From: Glossina fuscipes
Taxonomy: Eukaryota > Arthropoda > Insecta > Diptera > Glossinidae
Assembly: GCF_014805625.2 (NCBI RefSeq)
Contig: NW_023998485.1
Location: 1,429,344-1,493,343 of the forward strand
Length of the DNA stretch: 64,000 nucleotides
Direction: 5' to 3'
Shown: positions 9,889-19,780 of the stretch, in pieces
Layout of the letters: every line of letters starts with the position of its first letter
Numbering within the stretch: position 1 is the first letter of the stretch
Translations under genes and position numbers: made by a program
Notes under the pieces: generated by a model
Database searches by the model: none
The model's input: the letters and a program-made list of their open reading frames with translations, nothing else
Told to the model about the DNA's origin: nothing

Positions 9889-9915
9889 CGCTGTTTCCAG
9901 CACTGTATAAAAAGG
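9889..9915 (-). promoter_or_regulatory. putative TATA box and conserved leader motif
   Basis: Reading minus, CTTTTTATACAGTGCTGGAAAC precedes the small spliced ORF by about 60 bp. CAGCGCTGGAAAC precedes the ATG at 52067 in the same way. The motif contains the near-palindromic GTGCTGGAAACAGCGC. It is only a sequence-level promoter prediction. Confidence 0.3.
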
Positions 9916-10365
9916 AGCCATTACTCTTTTGTACTAAAAAAACAATTTTTAACAATGTATTGTATGAATTGCTTTATTCCATTTTTTACATGCATTTCGG
10001 TTATATTTCAAATTATTATTCGTTTATAAAAGAATGACCGTATGCATGCGAAAAATTATCCTTATAAAAATTATATAATTTAAACACCTTAAACACAACT
10101 CTGTGCTGAACGTATGCCTGCGAAGAATTAGATAATTCAAATCATTTTTTGAGCTTAGATAGAGACCTAAACTCTTTTTGTCTGTGTGCAAAATAAAAAT
10201 ATCCAATTAGGAAAAAAAAATGTCCAAAAAGAATTAAAAAAAAAAAGCAATTAAATTCCGTTTGCCTTTTTTTTCGTTTTTCTTGCCCAGAGATAACTTT
10301 AGGGAGCCATTAAGTCGATTCAGTGCACTACCAAGGAGAGAAAAATATTGAAAAGGCTTCAACTG

Positions 10366-10575
10366 TTCATTGCGGTAAGTGCATTTTTTTTATAATAATA
10401 AAATAATAAAATTATCAATAAAATATTTACAGGCATAAAGTCTATTAATCCAAATAAACCTGCAACTAGTCAAAATCTATCACTTACCAGAACCTCTATA
10501 CGTACCCTAAGTAAACCACTCATACAACTACAATAGTTTTAACAGAACTCACCTTTCATTGCGGTAAGTGCATTT
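10366..10575 (+). repeat. 21-bp direct repeat with a splice-donor-like core
   Basis: TTCATTGCGGTAAGTGCATTT occurs exactly at 10366-10386 and 10555-10575. The embedded GGTAAGT is a consensus donor. The sequence between includes an acceptor-like TTTACAG at about 10432. No reading frame of useful length links them. Confidence 0.6.
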
Positions 10576-11094
10576 ATTATAATTAAATTGGAGACTTCTA
10601 TGGCGTCAGTTGAACTTTCCCGTTATACTTGTGCTAAACATACGTACTTCCTGATTAATAAAAGATGTTATAGCGATTCTCCAAAAACATAGCATATATC
10701 CAATAAAATTTTCAAATGTATTTGTCTTATATGATAATAAGACTTAATTTTAAACATTTTATGGCGAATTTTACTCACGATTTCAGACTTGACATATAAT
10801 TTTAATATATTTTTGGATACTTTCTCATATGCAAATTCGTATAAAAACGAAGCCATTTTATGAAAATAAATAATAACTATTAGTATTTCATAATGAGGAC
10901 GGGGAATATTTAGACAAAAAAAGGTTGTAACGGCCGCGAACAAACCTTGGGTAGGGTGTCTGTCGGTCTGTATCAACCGCAAGTATCGGAATAACGGCAT
11001 GCCGTTAGACAAAATCATGCGATTTTGTAGTACTGTTTATAAATCACATGATCTTGCGGGATATGTTTATTTTACTCTTCTTTGATTTCCTTGT
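10576..11094. other. AT-rich DNA, no gene seen
   Basis: Only short frames are present. A minus frame of about 116 codons is low complexity with no recognisable domain, so no call is supported. Confidence 0.4.
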
Positions 11095-11104
11095 NNNNNN
11101 NNNN
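11095..11104. other. assembly gap (10 N)
   Basis: Ten unknown bases are followed by a GC-richer CAGACGGCAGACGG tract. Scaffold joins of this length usually have unknown true size. Confidence 0.95.
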
Positions 11105-12560
11105 TCCAGACGACGACCGACTGACTTACAGTGGACAGACAGACGGCAGACGGCAGGGACTTTTCTTTTTATTTTATTTTTATTTCTTTGTCAGAAAAAG
11201 ACAAATACTCAGCCGGCAATGAAAGTAAAGAGTCCCATGACAAGGTTTAACTCTACTAAATTTGGATCATTCCAGTATAATGCGTTTTCCTAAACTGATT
11301 CATGGAAGAAAAAAATTCCTAGTTTTCTTAAGTCTTAACTGTGTGTAACTAACTAGTAGTCTATACAATGACTGGCCGTATCTGGCGATAAAGTTTAAAT
11401 ATGTTTTCTTTGGTTTAGGCCACGCAACTTGTTCTTAAATTTCTGTTGCTTCAAATAAAAGTTTGTCCTACCAGCCTGGGTTATTGCATTTCGACCATTT
11501 CTTACTTATTTATTTATATTTCTTTCCTAGTTATCAAGGACTTATTGTTGAATCCCTTTTAACTGTTGGCAATGAAATTTTATAGAAAATTAAATCTAAA
11601 ATCACTTCAATTGCATCGTTCTTTGAACGTACCTTTACGCTTTTATAGCGTTTATTTAGCCATGTTTTCAGCTAAGTTTCAACAAATGCGTTCGAAGCCA
11701 CTATTACAAAACTTTCTTATTTACTGCGTACTTTAAATAATTAAAACCATTTCTAATGTTTTTTATTATTTTTATATTTTGTTTACATGGAAAAATTATC
11801 TAAGTACTGAAACAATATTTTAAAAAACATTATTGAAAATTAAATCAATACGGATACAACATTTATAGATTTATTATGCATCATATAACATTATGGCAAA
11901 ATTTGCCCACATTGCTTAAGTAGCTCTTTATGCCATCACTTCATAAGATAATACTGGTAATATAGAGTAATTAATAATTTAAGGTAATTAAGATATTAAA
12001 TGGTGAATTTTCTTTAAAATAATTTAAAATGTTCCTTTTATCTATTTGTGTCATCTACTTCGAAAAATAATAAGGGATTGTTTATTACAAAGACCTCATT
12101 ATTGAAAGATAGTTTAAGAAGACATTTTTGAACTCCACCTCATACGCATTTTAAGTTTGTGCTTAAGTTATTACCATAAAATCCAAATATATTTTGATGG
12201 CTGGAAGTATTAACAAAATCGGCGAGAATCGAATCTGTCGTACTGATCACGATGTTTTTCTCATTCTACTACAAGTTCTTTGATTTGATATTATTAAGAA
12301 AAAAGTAATCGCGGTGCCTAACGTTTTAATTTTAGAATTGACTTGACTTTTCTAAATTAGCTTATTTTGCTATTCGAAAAATTATCATAATAATTAGATT
12401 ATGAAATAAATTTTTCGATTGGTTGGTAAATAATCCATTCCCTCGCTAATTTGTAGCTAAGAGAGCGGATGTTTAAAGTTCGAATCATTTAACTCATTGT
12501 TATTTTAAGCAGAACGGGGATTCTGTTGCGCAGATCCTTATATTCCTGAATAAGTGTAAA
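11105..12560. other. AT-rich DNA, no gene seen
   Basis: No conserved motif, exon or repeat unit was recognised over this stretch on either strand. Confidence 0.5.
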
Positions 12561-12590
12561 AATACATTTGAATTTTTACTGCGCTATTTA

Positions 12591-13570
12591 TCAAAAGACC
12601 GTAGAGCAAATTGAACTAGATTTTGAAATTGCCTTCATTTTATTCATTTGAATAACGTATAATTTGTATAGGAATTGATTACATGTAATGAAAGAATGTT
12701 CATACTTATTGCTTTTATTACGATTATTTGATGTAACTCTCGCTCGGTAGCGGGACTGTAGATTCATGTACTGTTGCTGTTGAGAATCAGAATTAGGAGC
12801 AAGCCTAATGAGATTACCAATAGAAGCTGTGTTAGGCCCAGGGAAGCGTCTGCGCTGAAATTTCCAACTATTGGTAGGAATCCTGCGTAAATTCACAAAA
12901 CTTCTTCCTGCACTAGCACGTTTTTGTTGGTATTGCTAGTGGGGATTATTTACTAAACCATTAGAATCATAGAAAATATTTTCCAAAGCTTCTATGCGAT
13001 GACCGCCCATTAAATTATAAGATGTACCTTGACTATTTACTTGACGTAGCGCACCAACATTTCCTATATCAGCATAGTTTGCTAAATATGCTGCTGTTGC
13101 TGTCGACCGATTGTATACGTAAGTACCCCATAATGGCTTCACAATCGCGATGGCTCAGACGGGGATTGGCTAGATGTACTATTAAGTCATATTTAGAAAT
13201 TTCACCTAAATTAAAAACATTTATTTGGTTATTCAAGTTTGAATGTACGGATGTAATTTTATAATGTAGGAAAATATAAGAAATTGTTTACGGAATTAGC
13301 TTTTTGAATTCGATTTTCTTTAAACTCGTCGTTATTGATATCATCACCTTCACCAGAATTTTCTTGTTTACCACTATTCTTTTCCGACAATAAACTTTCT
13401 CGATCGTGGCCATCACCCGAAACCGCACAGTCAAATTGTATCGGGTTCAACTTAATCCACATAAGTTATCCGCGGCATTTTCATATGCCCTGCCACCTGG
13501 CAAATGGTTTTGTACAAACGCCTCATAAAGCCTTTATCGGGCAATAAATTTTTATCGACACGGTAGAAGA
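12591..13570 (-). pseudogene. unidentified gene remnant, several coding segments in changing frames
   Basis: The minus strand carries a run of protein-like segments in order. At about 13560-13470 is RVDKNLLPDKGFMRRLYKT; at 13462-13260 an acidic Ser/Glu/Asn-rich piece; at 13142-12936 KPLWGTYVYNRSTATAAYL and GGHRIEALENIFYDSNG; then an in-frame stop; and at 12896-12720 an Arg-rich, Gln-containing tail (RRIPTNSWKFQRRRFPGPN). Codon use is coding-like, but stops and frame changes separate the parts. It resembles the C-terminal cytoplasmic tail of a membrane or signalling protein, which is only an impression. I do not recognise the family. Confidence 0.4.
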
Positions 13571-13589
13571 AAAAATGTAAACTATCTTT

Positions 13590-14260
13590 AATGCACCACT
13601 TGCGGTGTGCACGTATTTAACATCCAGTAGGCCCTAAAATAGACCCACCTTTCATTATACCGAACAATCCAGAATCGTTTTTTCAATCGATCTAAGCTTC
13701 TCTGTCCATTTCTCTGCCTGTCGGTATAGATTGCAATTTTTGAGATATTTTGATGAAGTTTGATAGACTGACACACAGGAAGAACGCTGTTGAAAATGGT
13801 TTGGATCGGTCCACTTTTTCGATCGCTCCCCATAATTTGGAGAAATAATTTATTATACATATGTCAATAACTATTATTATTTTATCAATGTCAAAATTTA
13901 TCGACAAAACTCGCTTTCTGATAGCATTTGTACATTCTAAATTGGTATGAAAAATTTGATTCAGCTGGGTCAATTTTCATGTTCATACGAAAACTGGGTC
14001 TTTATATGGTGAAAAGATATAATTTTCAATATTTCATGGTGAAAAATGGTTCATAAAAGTGAATTGACATAGAAATCAACTTTGCCAAATTCTAACCATG
14101 TAGGTCCACTTTTTGCATATCACCGCATATAAAGATTCTCAAGAAATGTAAATTCTTGGATCAAATTCCATATAAGATTTTTCATGAACAGTAACTCCTT
14201 ATAAAAAAAAGAAACTACATTTTAAACTATTCTAGGTTTTGCATACTTTCGCACAAGGTT
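13590..14260. other. AT-rich intergenic DNA, possible decayed dispersed repeat
   Basis: The sequence contains the recurring theme GGTCCACTTTTT (about 13816 and 14103) and paired TATAAAGA/GGTGAAAA motifs. This is reminiscent of noncoding dispersed repeats in fly genomes, but no terminus or coding segment was found. Confidence 0.25.
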
Positions 14261-14263
14261 AAT

Positions 14264-14339
14264 ACATCCGTGTACTACAAGCAGTGTATGGTATAAAAAT
14301 TACACCCATGCACTACAAGCAGTGCATAGTATAAAAATT
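14264..14339. repeat. tandem duplication, 38 bp unit, 2 copies, each with a hairpin
   Basis: Units at 14264-14301 and 14302-14339 share ACTACAAGCAGTG-AT-GTATAAAAATT. The second holds the perfect hairpin TGCACT-ACAAGC-AGTGCA. Substitutions in the first copy weaken one arm. Confidence 0.8.
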
Positions 14340-15329
14340 GTTAAAAACTTCGAGTTACGTGAAAGTAGTAATAAAGAAATACATTGATAGGTCTTTCGTC
14401 AATAAATTTTTACAATCACCCGCTTTACTTTCAAAAGTGCCTAATCCGAAATAGTTGCCTGCCACAGTTCACATTTCTTTGCCTTAAAGTCGTTACAAAC
14501 ATTTTATACAGCTGTTTCTACCGGCTTAGGTTGACCAGTTGAAATTTCTGAAATACAACCCAAAGGCATTTCTGTGCACGACGTGTAACGTTTTTTGTTA
14601 AGTTGCATTTTTGACTTTTAGGCTTATATACATTAGGTGTACCGCAACATCATGATAACGATGACCAGTGTTTTGACAATTGCAGCAGACTAGTCGAAGT
14701 TCATCCAGTTTCTCAGTATACTTGTTATCATATAAGTGGATATTGTTATTATATTAAATTATATAAAAATTAAAATTTTAATTAATGATAAGTGTAACAA
14801 AGTATGTTATTAATAAAACTAATACTTTGTTATACATTACAGTTTTATCACTTTTTGGTTTGATTTAAACGTCTCTTTCCGTCTATTCATCTTTTTCCTT
14901 GTATTTAATCTGCAAGCTTCAATTTGTTAAACATTTCGATAAAATTTATATGCTGACATTTACTGGTAAATGCAATTGGTCACGAAAACAAAGTTCATAA
15001 GATAAAAGGGTATAATTCTCAATGCTTCAATTATATCATGCCAGTAATTTAACCTGAAAAATTAACTGTACTAAATTTGGACCTTTTTGGCCTATTTTTA
15101 GGATCCTATCCTAACAACGATTTTCACGAAAATTGATCCTTACTAGAGAAGTAAAGTCTATATTTTGGCGCGTTGTGATAAGAATAGACCCATAATGTTA
15201 CCGTAATTTCATACAAAAATGAACTTTGAATTATATTACATGCACATGAAAAATATGCCTTTGTATAGAAACAAGATATAATTTTTGTGTTCTATAATAA
15301 CAAAACAAAAATTGTCTTAGATAGTGTGG
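14340..15329. other. AT-rich DNA, no gene seen
   Basis: No reading frame or recognisable element was found. The segment at 14930-15260 shares vocabulary with 13.7-14.2 kb (GGACCTTTTTGG, AAGATATAATTT), so both may derive from one old repeat. Confidence 0.4.
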
Positions 15330-15665
15330 TGTACGACATTTAAAGGTCAGCTATCATCTGGATGGAGATTAATTCCACTTTGTAACGTAGTGTTAAGCAA
15401 TTTTAAGAAATCACTCACGAACATGTTTCTCACAATCAAACGAAGCGCGGTCCATGAACGAGCCTCCGTCGTCATACATTTGACTAAAGCGACGGCTCTT
15501 ATCGCATTTTAACCATCCGAACTATAATACTGCAATCATTTTCCAAAATATGATTAATAATACGAAGCATATCCTTCTCAACGCCCGGATCTTCGCCGAA
15601 TTTTAACAATTCACATAGTCTATGATAAAAGTTTATGGTTTTAAAACATCATAAGGTAAAATCAC
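15330..15665 (-). pseudogene. unidentified conserved-looking coding remnant, frameshifted
   Basis: The minus strand reads FYHRLCELLKFGEDPGVEKD then MLRIINHILENDCSIIVRM. A frameshift near 15510 follows, then VALVKCMTTEARSWTALRL and MFVSDFLKLLNTTLQSGINL. The amphipathic Leu-rich helices look like an alpha-solenoid or RUN-like protein. I cannot name it. The frameshift and an in-frame stop argue for a pseudogene. Confidence 0.4.
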
Positions 15666-16130
15666 AATCCTAATGACGTATGCATATGACATGTTCCCAC
15701 TGCAATTGCATTTCTCCATAGCCCATTTTTCTGATAGCCTATGAGTTCCGCGTCAAACGAACAAATCATCGTTTGAGGCTATGCATTAAGGAATTTCTTT
15801 TTTTCGCCCAAGGAGCAAAGCAGCACACAGTTCAGTTCAATTTAGTTCAGTGTTTTTAACGTTTTTGGGATATGTGATTAAGTCTTATCGCATAGAAGAA
15901 GCAATCTATGTTATCTATTGACATTTTGTAGCGCATTCCCCTTCAATGTAAAACTGTAACGTGCTCCAGTGCTCTTTGGAAGCGTTTTTTATATCCTATA
16001 CCACTTGTGGTATCAGGTATATTAAACTTAGATGTTGCTCATGTCTTTGTTCTGCTTCTCGGTATATTAAGTTAGAAACAACTAAAAATCCGAACATTAC
16101 TGGTTCCACATAGTTCTTGGTGACAATACC
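15666..16130. other. intergenic DNA, no gene seen
   Basis: All frames are short. No element terminus was identified, although the 5' end of the P-like element must lie somewhere here. Confidence 0.4.
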
Positions 16131-16175
16131 TTATCCATCTTTAAGAGGCGATTTCTCTTCGCTCTCAGTTCTACC

Positions 16176-18156
16176 CGGGACTACCCGAATTTGTGGCATC
16201 CACGGGGGCCAAAATACGGCCAGTTCGAGCAACTGGCTGAAAAAGTAAGCCAGGAGATGCAGGAGCATGTGTCCGCGAAAAAAGTAAAAAGCGCTTTACA
16301 AGCAATCCGGAACCATCTGGAACGATTGAACAAAGGATTGTCCACCTCGATGAGAACTTGCGCATGCCTATGGTAAGAACTTAAATATTTGCGGGCCGTC
16401 GAGGTGTTGTGGAAGCTTATTAAGCTGGAGAAATTCTGGGGGTTAGAAAAAGAGGACACATCAATCCAGGAGGATAACGATTGGCCATCAACTTCTGTGG
16501 CCGCCGCACCTGAGCAAAGAAAACGGCGGCGCGAAGCGAGCCTTGAAGCTATGGAGAACAGCAAAACCATTAAGGAGGAGCTAAAAAAGGTCTTGGACTA
16601 TTTAACGACAGAATTGTCCAAATACGCTGTGACGACTTTTATACAAATCAACGAACTGTGTGTTCGCGGGCAGAGGACCGCCTCCATGGTTACGCGTAAG
16701 TCCACGAAGATCTTGGAAAATGACGCTATGCTTGTGTTTGCGGCGAGGAGTCTTCTAACAGGATTTAACAAAGTTTTGGATTGGCACTCTCGCTGTCTCT
16801 TCTATCCATTAAACCTAGGCAAACTGCTAAAGGACACGTTTGAACTTGCCGAAGATATTGGCCTCGACGTCAGAGCTTTCGTCTGTGATCGAGGTGCGGC
16901 CAATACTGGTATGGTGAAGAAATTCCTAGACGGAATTTTTAACAGAGCGAGACGTGATGGTAGCATACGCCAGGTTCGCCTACTCTATGATTATCCGGAT
17001 ATTGTGAGTGTATTACGGCATAAAATCATCAAAGAATTGCCGATCTAGGGCGACATAAAGGGATTAATCGCGACAATGACGAAATCGCACAATGCCAAAT
17101 CGCGATTCTGGTCCCTGAGAGCAGCCATACCAACTTGCAACTTACTCTTTGCCAAGTACTCATCTATTGAATTTTTCAGGAATACGGGGGTGTCATACAT
17201 CCAAGGGGCAATAAATGCGAAGCTGCTGCCCGTTGACACTTCCCAGGCGAATAAAGCATGCGAATTTATAAGGATTGTAACGAAATTCGTAAACATGTTC
17301 CATCGGTGCCAAATAAATAAAGAGAACTGGGCGGAGGCACGATGTACGCTGAAAGAGATGGAAGAGTATTTCAAACGGTTTTTAGAGAGGGATGCGCTTG
17401 CCAACGAGCGAACTGGCTTACCCTGGCGAAACTTTAAAGCCATTCAGGGTAAATCAGGTTACATTGGAGAAGATATTCTTAAACCTGGCAGTCGGAGAGA
17501 GGAGAAGAACCAGGCCGTCAATGCAGATTGTGGAGATACTAGAAAAAATGTGAGAGTTCGTCTTGGCGGAATGGTCCCGCGGCTTAAGGTACAACAACGG
17601 CTACCTCCTCGTCAACAAGATGAAGTACGCGGCCACAGTCCGCAAAGAAGAAAAGTTCGAGCCGTACAACATCGATGGGGAGGTATACCGCGACCTAATT
17701 TTTTATCCCACAACCGACCTAGAGGAAGGCTACCTGCGGCTGTTCACAGGATACGCCATGGCGAGGTACATCGATGAGCAGCTGCAGTGTCAAGCGTGCC
17801 TCACTGACCTAAGGCGGTCAAAAGAAGATGCCTGCAAAAATGAGAACGGCCAACTAGTCACATAGCAGCGTTTGGATAATTGGATCCTCTCCTCGCAGGC
17901 CTTGAAACCGGCGTTCCCTAAAGAGGAGATCCACGAAGCGTTCTACCGGGCGTACGAAATAATTTACTCAATCATGACACATCATATGGTGTACAGCGAG
18001 ATCGGCCGACGGATACAGTCAACTGTGGTTGCGCCCATTGACTTTTCCTCGCAAAGAGGATTCTATAGAAGCGGCAGTACACACCGCGGAAATTTTTTTC
18101 GTACGTGCTCTTCTTGATGCTAAAAGGAATAAATCGGAAAGAGACTGAGGACGTAA
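16176..18156 (+). mobile_element. P-superfamily-like transposase gene with MADF-like N-terminus, copy 1 (degenerate)
   Basis: A GC-richer coding stretch runs in one main frame. An N-terminal MADF-like domain (YPNLWHPRGPKYGQFEQLAE, then VKSALQAIRNHLERLNKG) is broken by a TAA at 16374-16376 just before ELKYL. Next come an acidic/basic linker and a core with LLTGFNKVLDW, IGLDVRAFVCDRGAANTG and LLYDYPDIVSVLRHKI, which resemble the P-element catalytic and 'DxPHLLK-RNN' blocks. TAG at 17046-17048 interrupts it in frame. A frameshift near 17460-17560 leads to a C-terminal region ending LKPAFPKEEIHEAF, with further stops at about 17552 and 17863-17865. The part after 17.5 kb is colinear with copy 2 (38.57-37.87 kb). 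P transposases move DNA elements by cut-and-paste with GTP as cofactor and normally carry a THAP zinc finger, so the MADF-like head is unusual. The element is split by a retrotransposon at 18157. Confidence 0.6.
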
Positions 18157-18169
18157 ACATATCGGCGTA
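18157..18169. repeat. target-site duplication, left copy (13 bp)
   Basis: ACATATCGGCGTA is repeated exactly at 24711-24723 and flanks the R1-clade retrotransposon. Removing one copy and the insert rejoins the interrupted P-like element. Confidence 0.9.
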
Positions 18170-18540
18170 GTAGTTTCAGGGGGTTTAACGCAGGTGCCTG
18201 CCGGAAAGGCTCAACCCTGCGGTGCCCGCTGGCACATGGAGTGAAACGTCACTCACGTCCCACAGGGAGCAGGGAGGCTCCCTGTAGTTCCAGATCAAGG
18301 GCATGTGTATGGCATGCCCTTCCTACTGACGGAGGCGAGGCCTATCTAACACCTCAAATATTTAATGTTCCCGCGATATTGGGGGCAACCACAGCCACCA
18401 CGAGACTCCCCTAGGGGCCGTCCCAGCAATTCCCCGCAGAGAGGATCCCCTGGGCAACCTGACCCCCGTGGTACCTTACTTATTTTAAAAGTCTAAGGTC
18501 AGACTTTTGGCAGCATATGGCTACATATCGGTTAGACCCA

Positions 18541-19780
18541 TACGTCTCGGACCGGTGGCCTTGGGTCAAAATAAAAATCAAATCAAATAAAAATAGAAAC
18601 AAAAATAGACATAAAGAGAATAACCATGACATAAACATGGCTTTAGGGTCAAAATAAAAATCAGTTCAAATAAAAATAGACTTAAAAAGGAATAACCATG
18701 ATATAAACATGGCCTTAGGGCAAAGTATAATCAATTCAAATAAAAATAAAAATAAAAAATATACATAAAGAGTAACAAACATAAACACAAAACATAAAGG
18801 ACAAACTGGTTAAAAGGCGGAGGGAACCACTCAGAGGCGCCGGCGCGTAGCAGCACGCCTCAGAGCACTGGGCAGAAACCACACCGTGACAACACCCGCC
18901 AGGGCTATCCAATGCCCTGCCCCAACCAAACAGCCGAGCCCTCCAAGTCCGCGCCAGATCTGAAACGACCGCCAACCCATAACCGCTACAATTCAAAAAG
19001 AACATCGCAAGATAAATCGCAAGATATGTTCCTTCTAAACTGCTTTTCTAAAAAAGATCAAAGGAAGAAAAACGAAGGGCAAGCAAAAACCAATGAAAAC
19101 AAAGTACAATAACCGCAATGAACATGAAAACCGCGACAAAAAGAACACCATATGAAAAATGAAACTTCCTTCCCAAAAACGAACGAAGCAAGAAAGACGA
19201 GGAGCAAGCAACCCCATGGAAAACAAAGCACGACAACCACCAAAGAAACGAAAAATGCCAACAAAAGCAAAAAACCACACCTCGTGGTCAAACAAGAAGT
19301 GTGAAAAGAGAACCCAGACCCCCCGCGGTCTGGGTTAAACGGCCGAACAAAAACCCTCCAAAGTGAAACCAAAATCAACATAACCAACAATCAAGAACCA
19401 GCACGGACCCGGAGAACTCGACTGCCCAACCAAAACAAAGCATCGCGACCGCCCCAAGCGGCGCCGACACAACGCGATCCCCGCCCAAGACGTAAAGGAC
19501 GAAACCTGGCTAAAAGGCGGTGGCCTTGGTTCAAAATAAAAAAATCAAATCAAATAAAAATAGAAACAAAAATAGACATAAAAAGAATAACCATGACATA
19601 AACATGGCCTTAGGGTCAAAATAAAAATCAATTCAAATAAAAATAAAAATAAAAATATACATAAGTGTAACAATAACATAAACACAAACACAAACCAAAA
19701 CATAAAGGACGAACTGGTTAAAAAGGCGGAGGGAACCACTCAGAGGCGCAGGCGTGTAACAGTACGCCTCCTAAAGGCAC
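18541..19780 (-). repeat. long internal duplication in the R1-clade 3' UTR
   Basis: About 300 bp at 18541-18840 closely match 19520-19760. Both contain paired CATGACATAAACATGG-CTTAGGGTC blocks, AAATAAAAATA runs, and CTGGTTAAAAGGCGGAGGG followed by a C-terminal ORF2 codon block (RRL then stop). Between them lies a C/A-rich stretch of about 650 bp. Most simply, a second, 5'-truncated 3' end of the same family was joined to the first, giving a tandem 3' terminus. Confidence 0.75.

Noticed and set aside
12450..12520. Possible tRNA (GTTCGAAT with AGAGAGCGG)
   Set aside because: No acceptor-stem pairing or D/anticodon arms can be drawn.
18170..18530. GC-rich block suspected of being ribosomal RNA
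   Set aside because: It lacks recognisable 18S/28S words, lies inside the retrotransposon boundaries set by the target duplication, and reads as 3' UTR.
18736..19739. Several minus-strand ORFs rich in Phe, Val and Leu
   Set aside because: They fall in the A-rich or C/A-rich 3' UTR of the R1-clade element; composition alone explains their openness.
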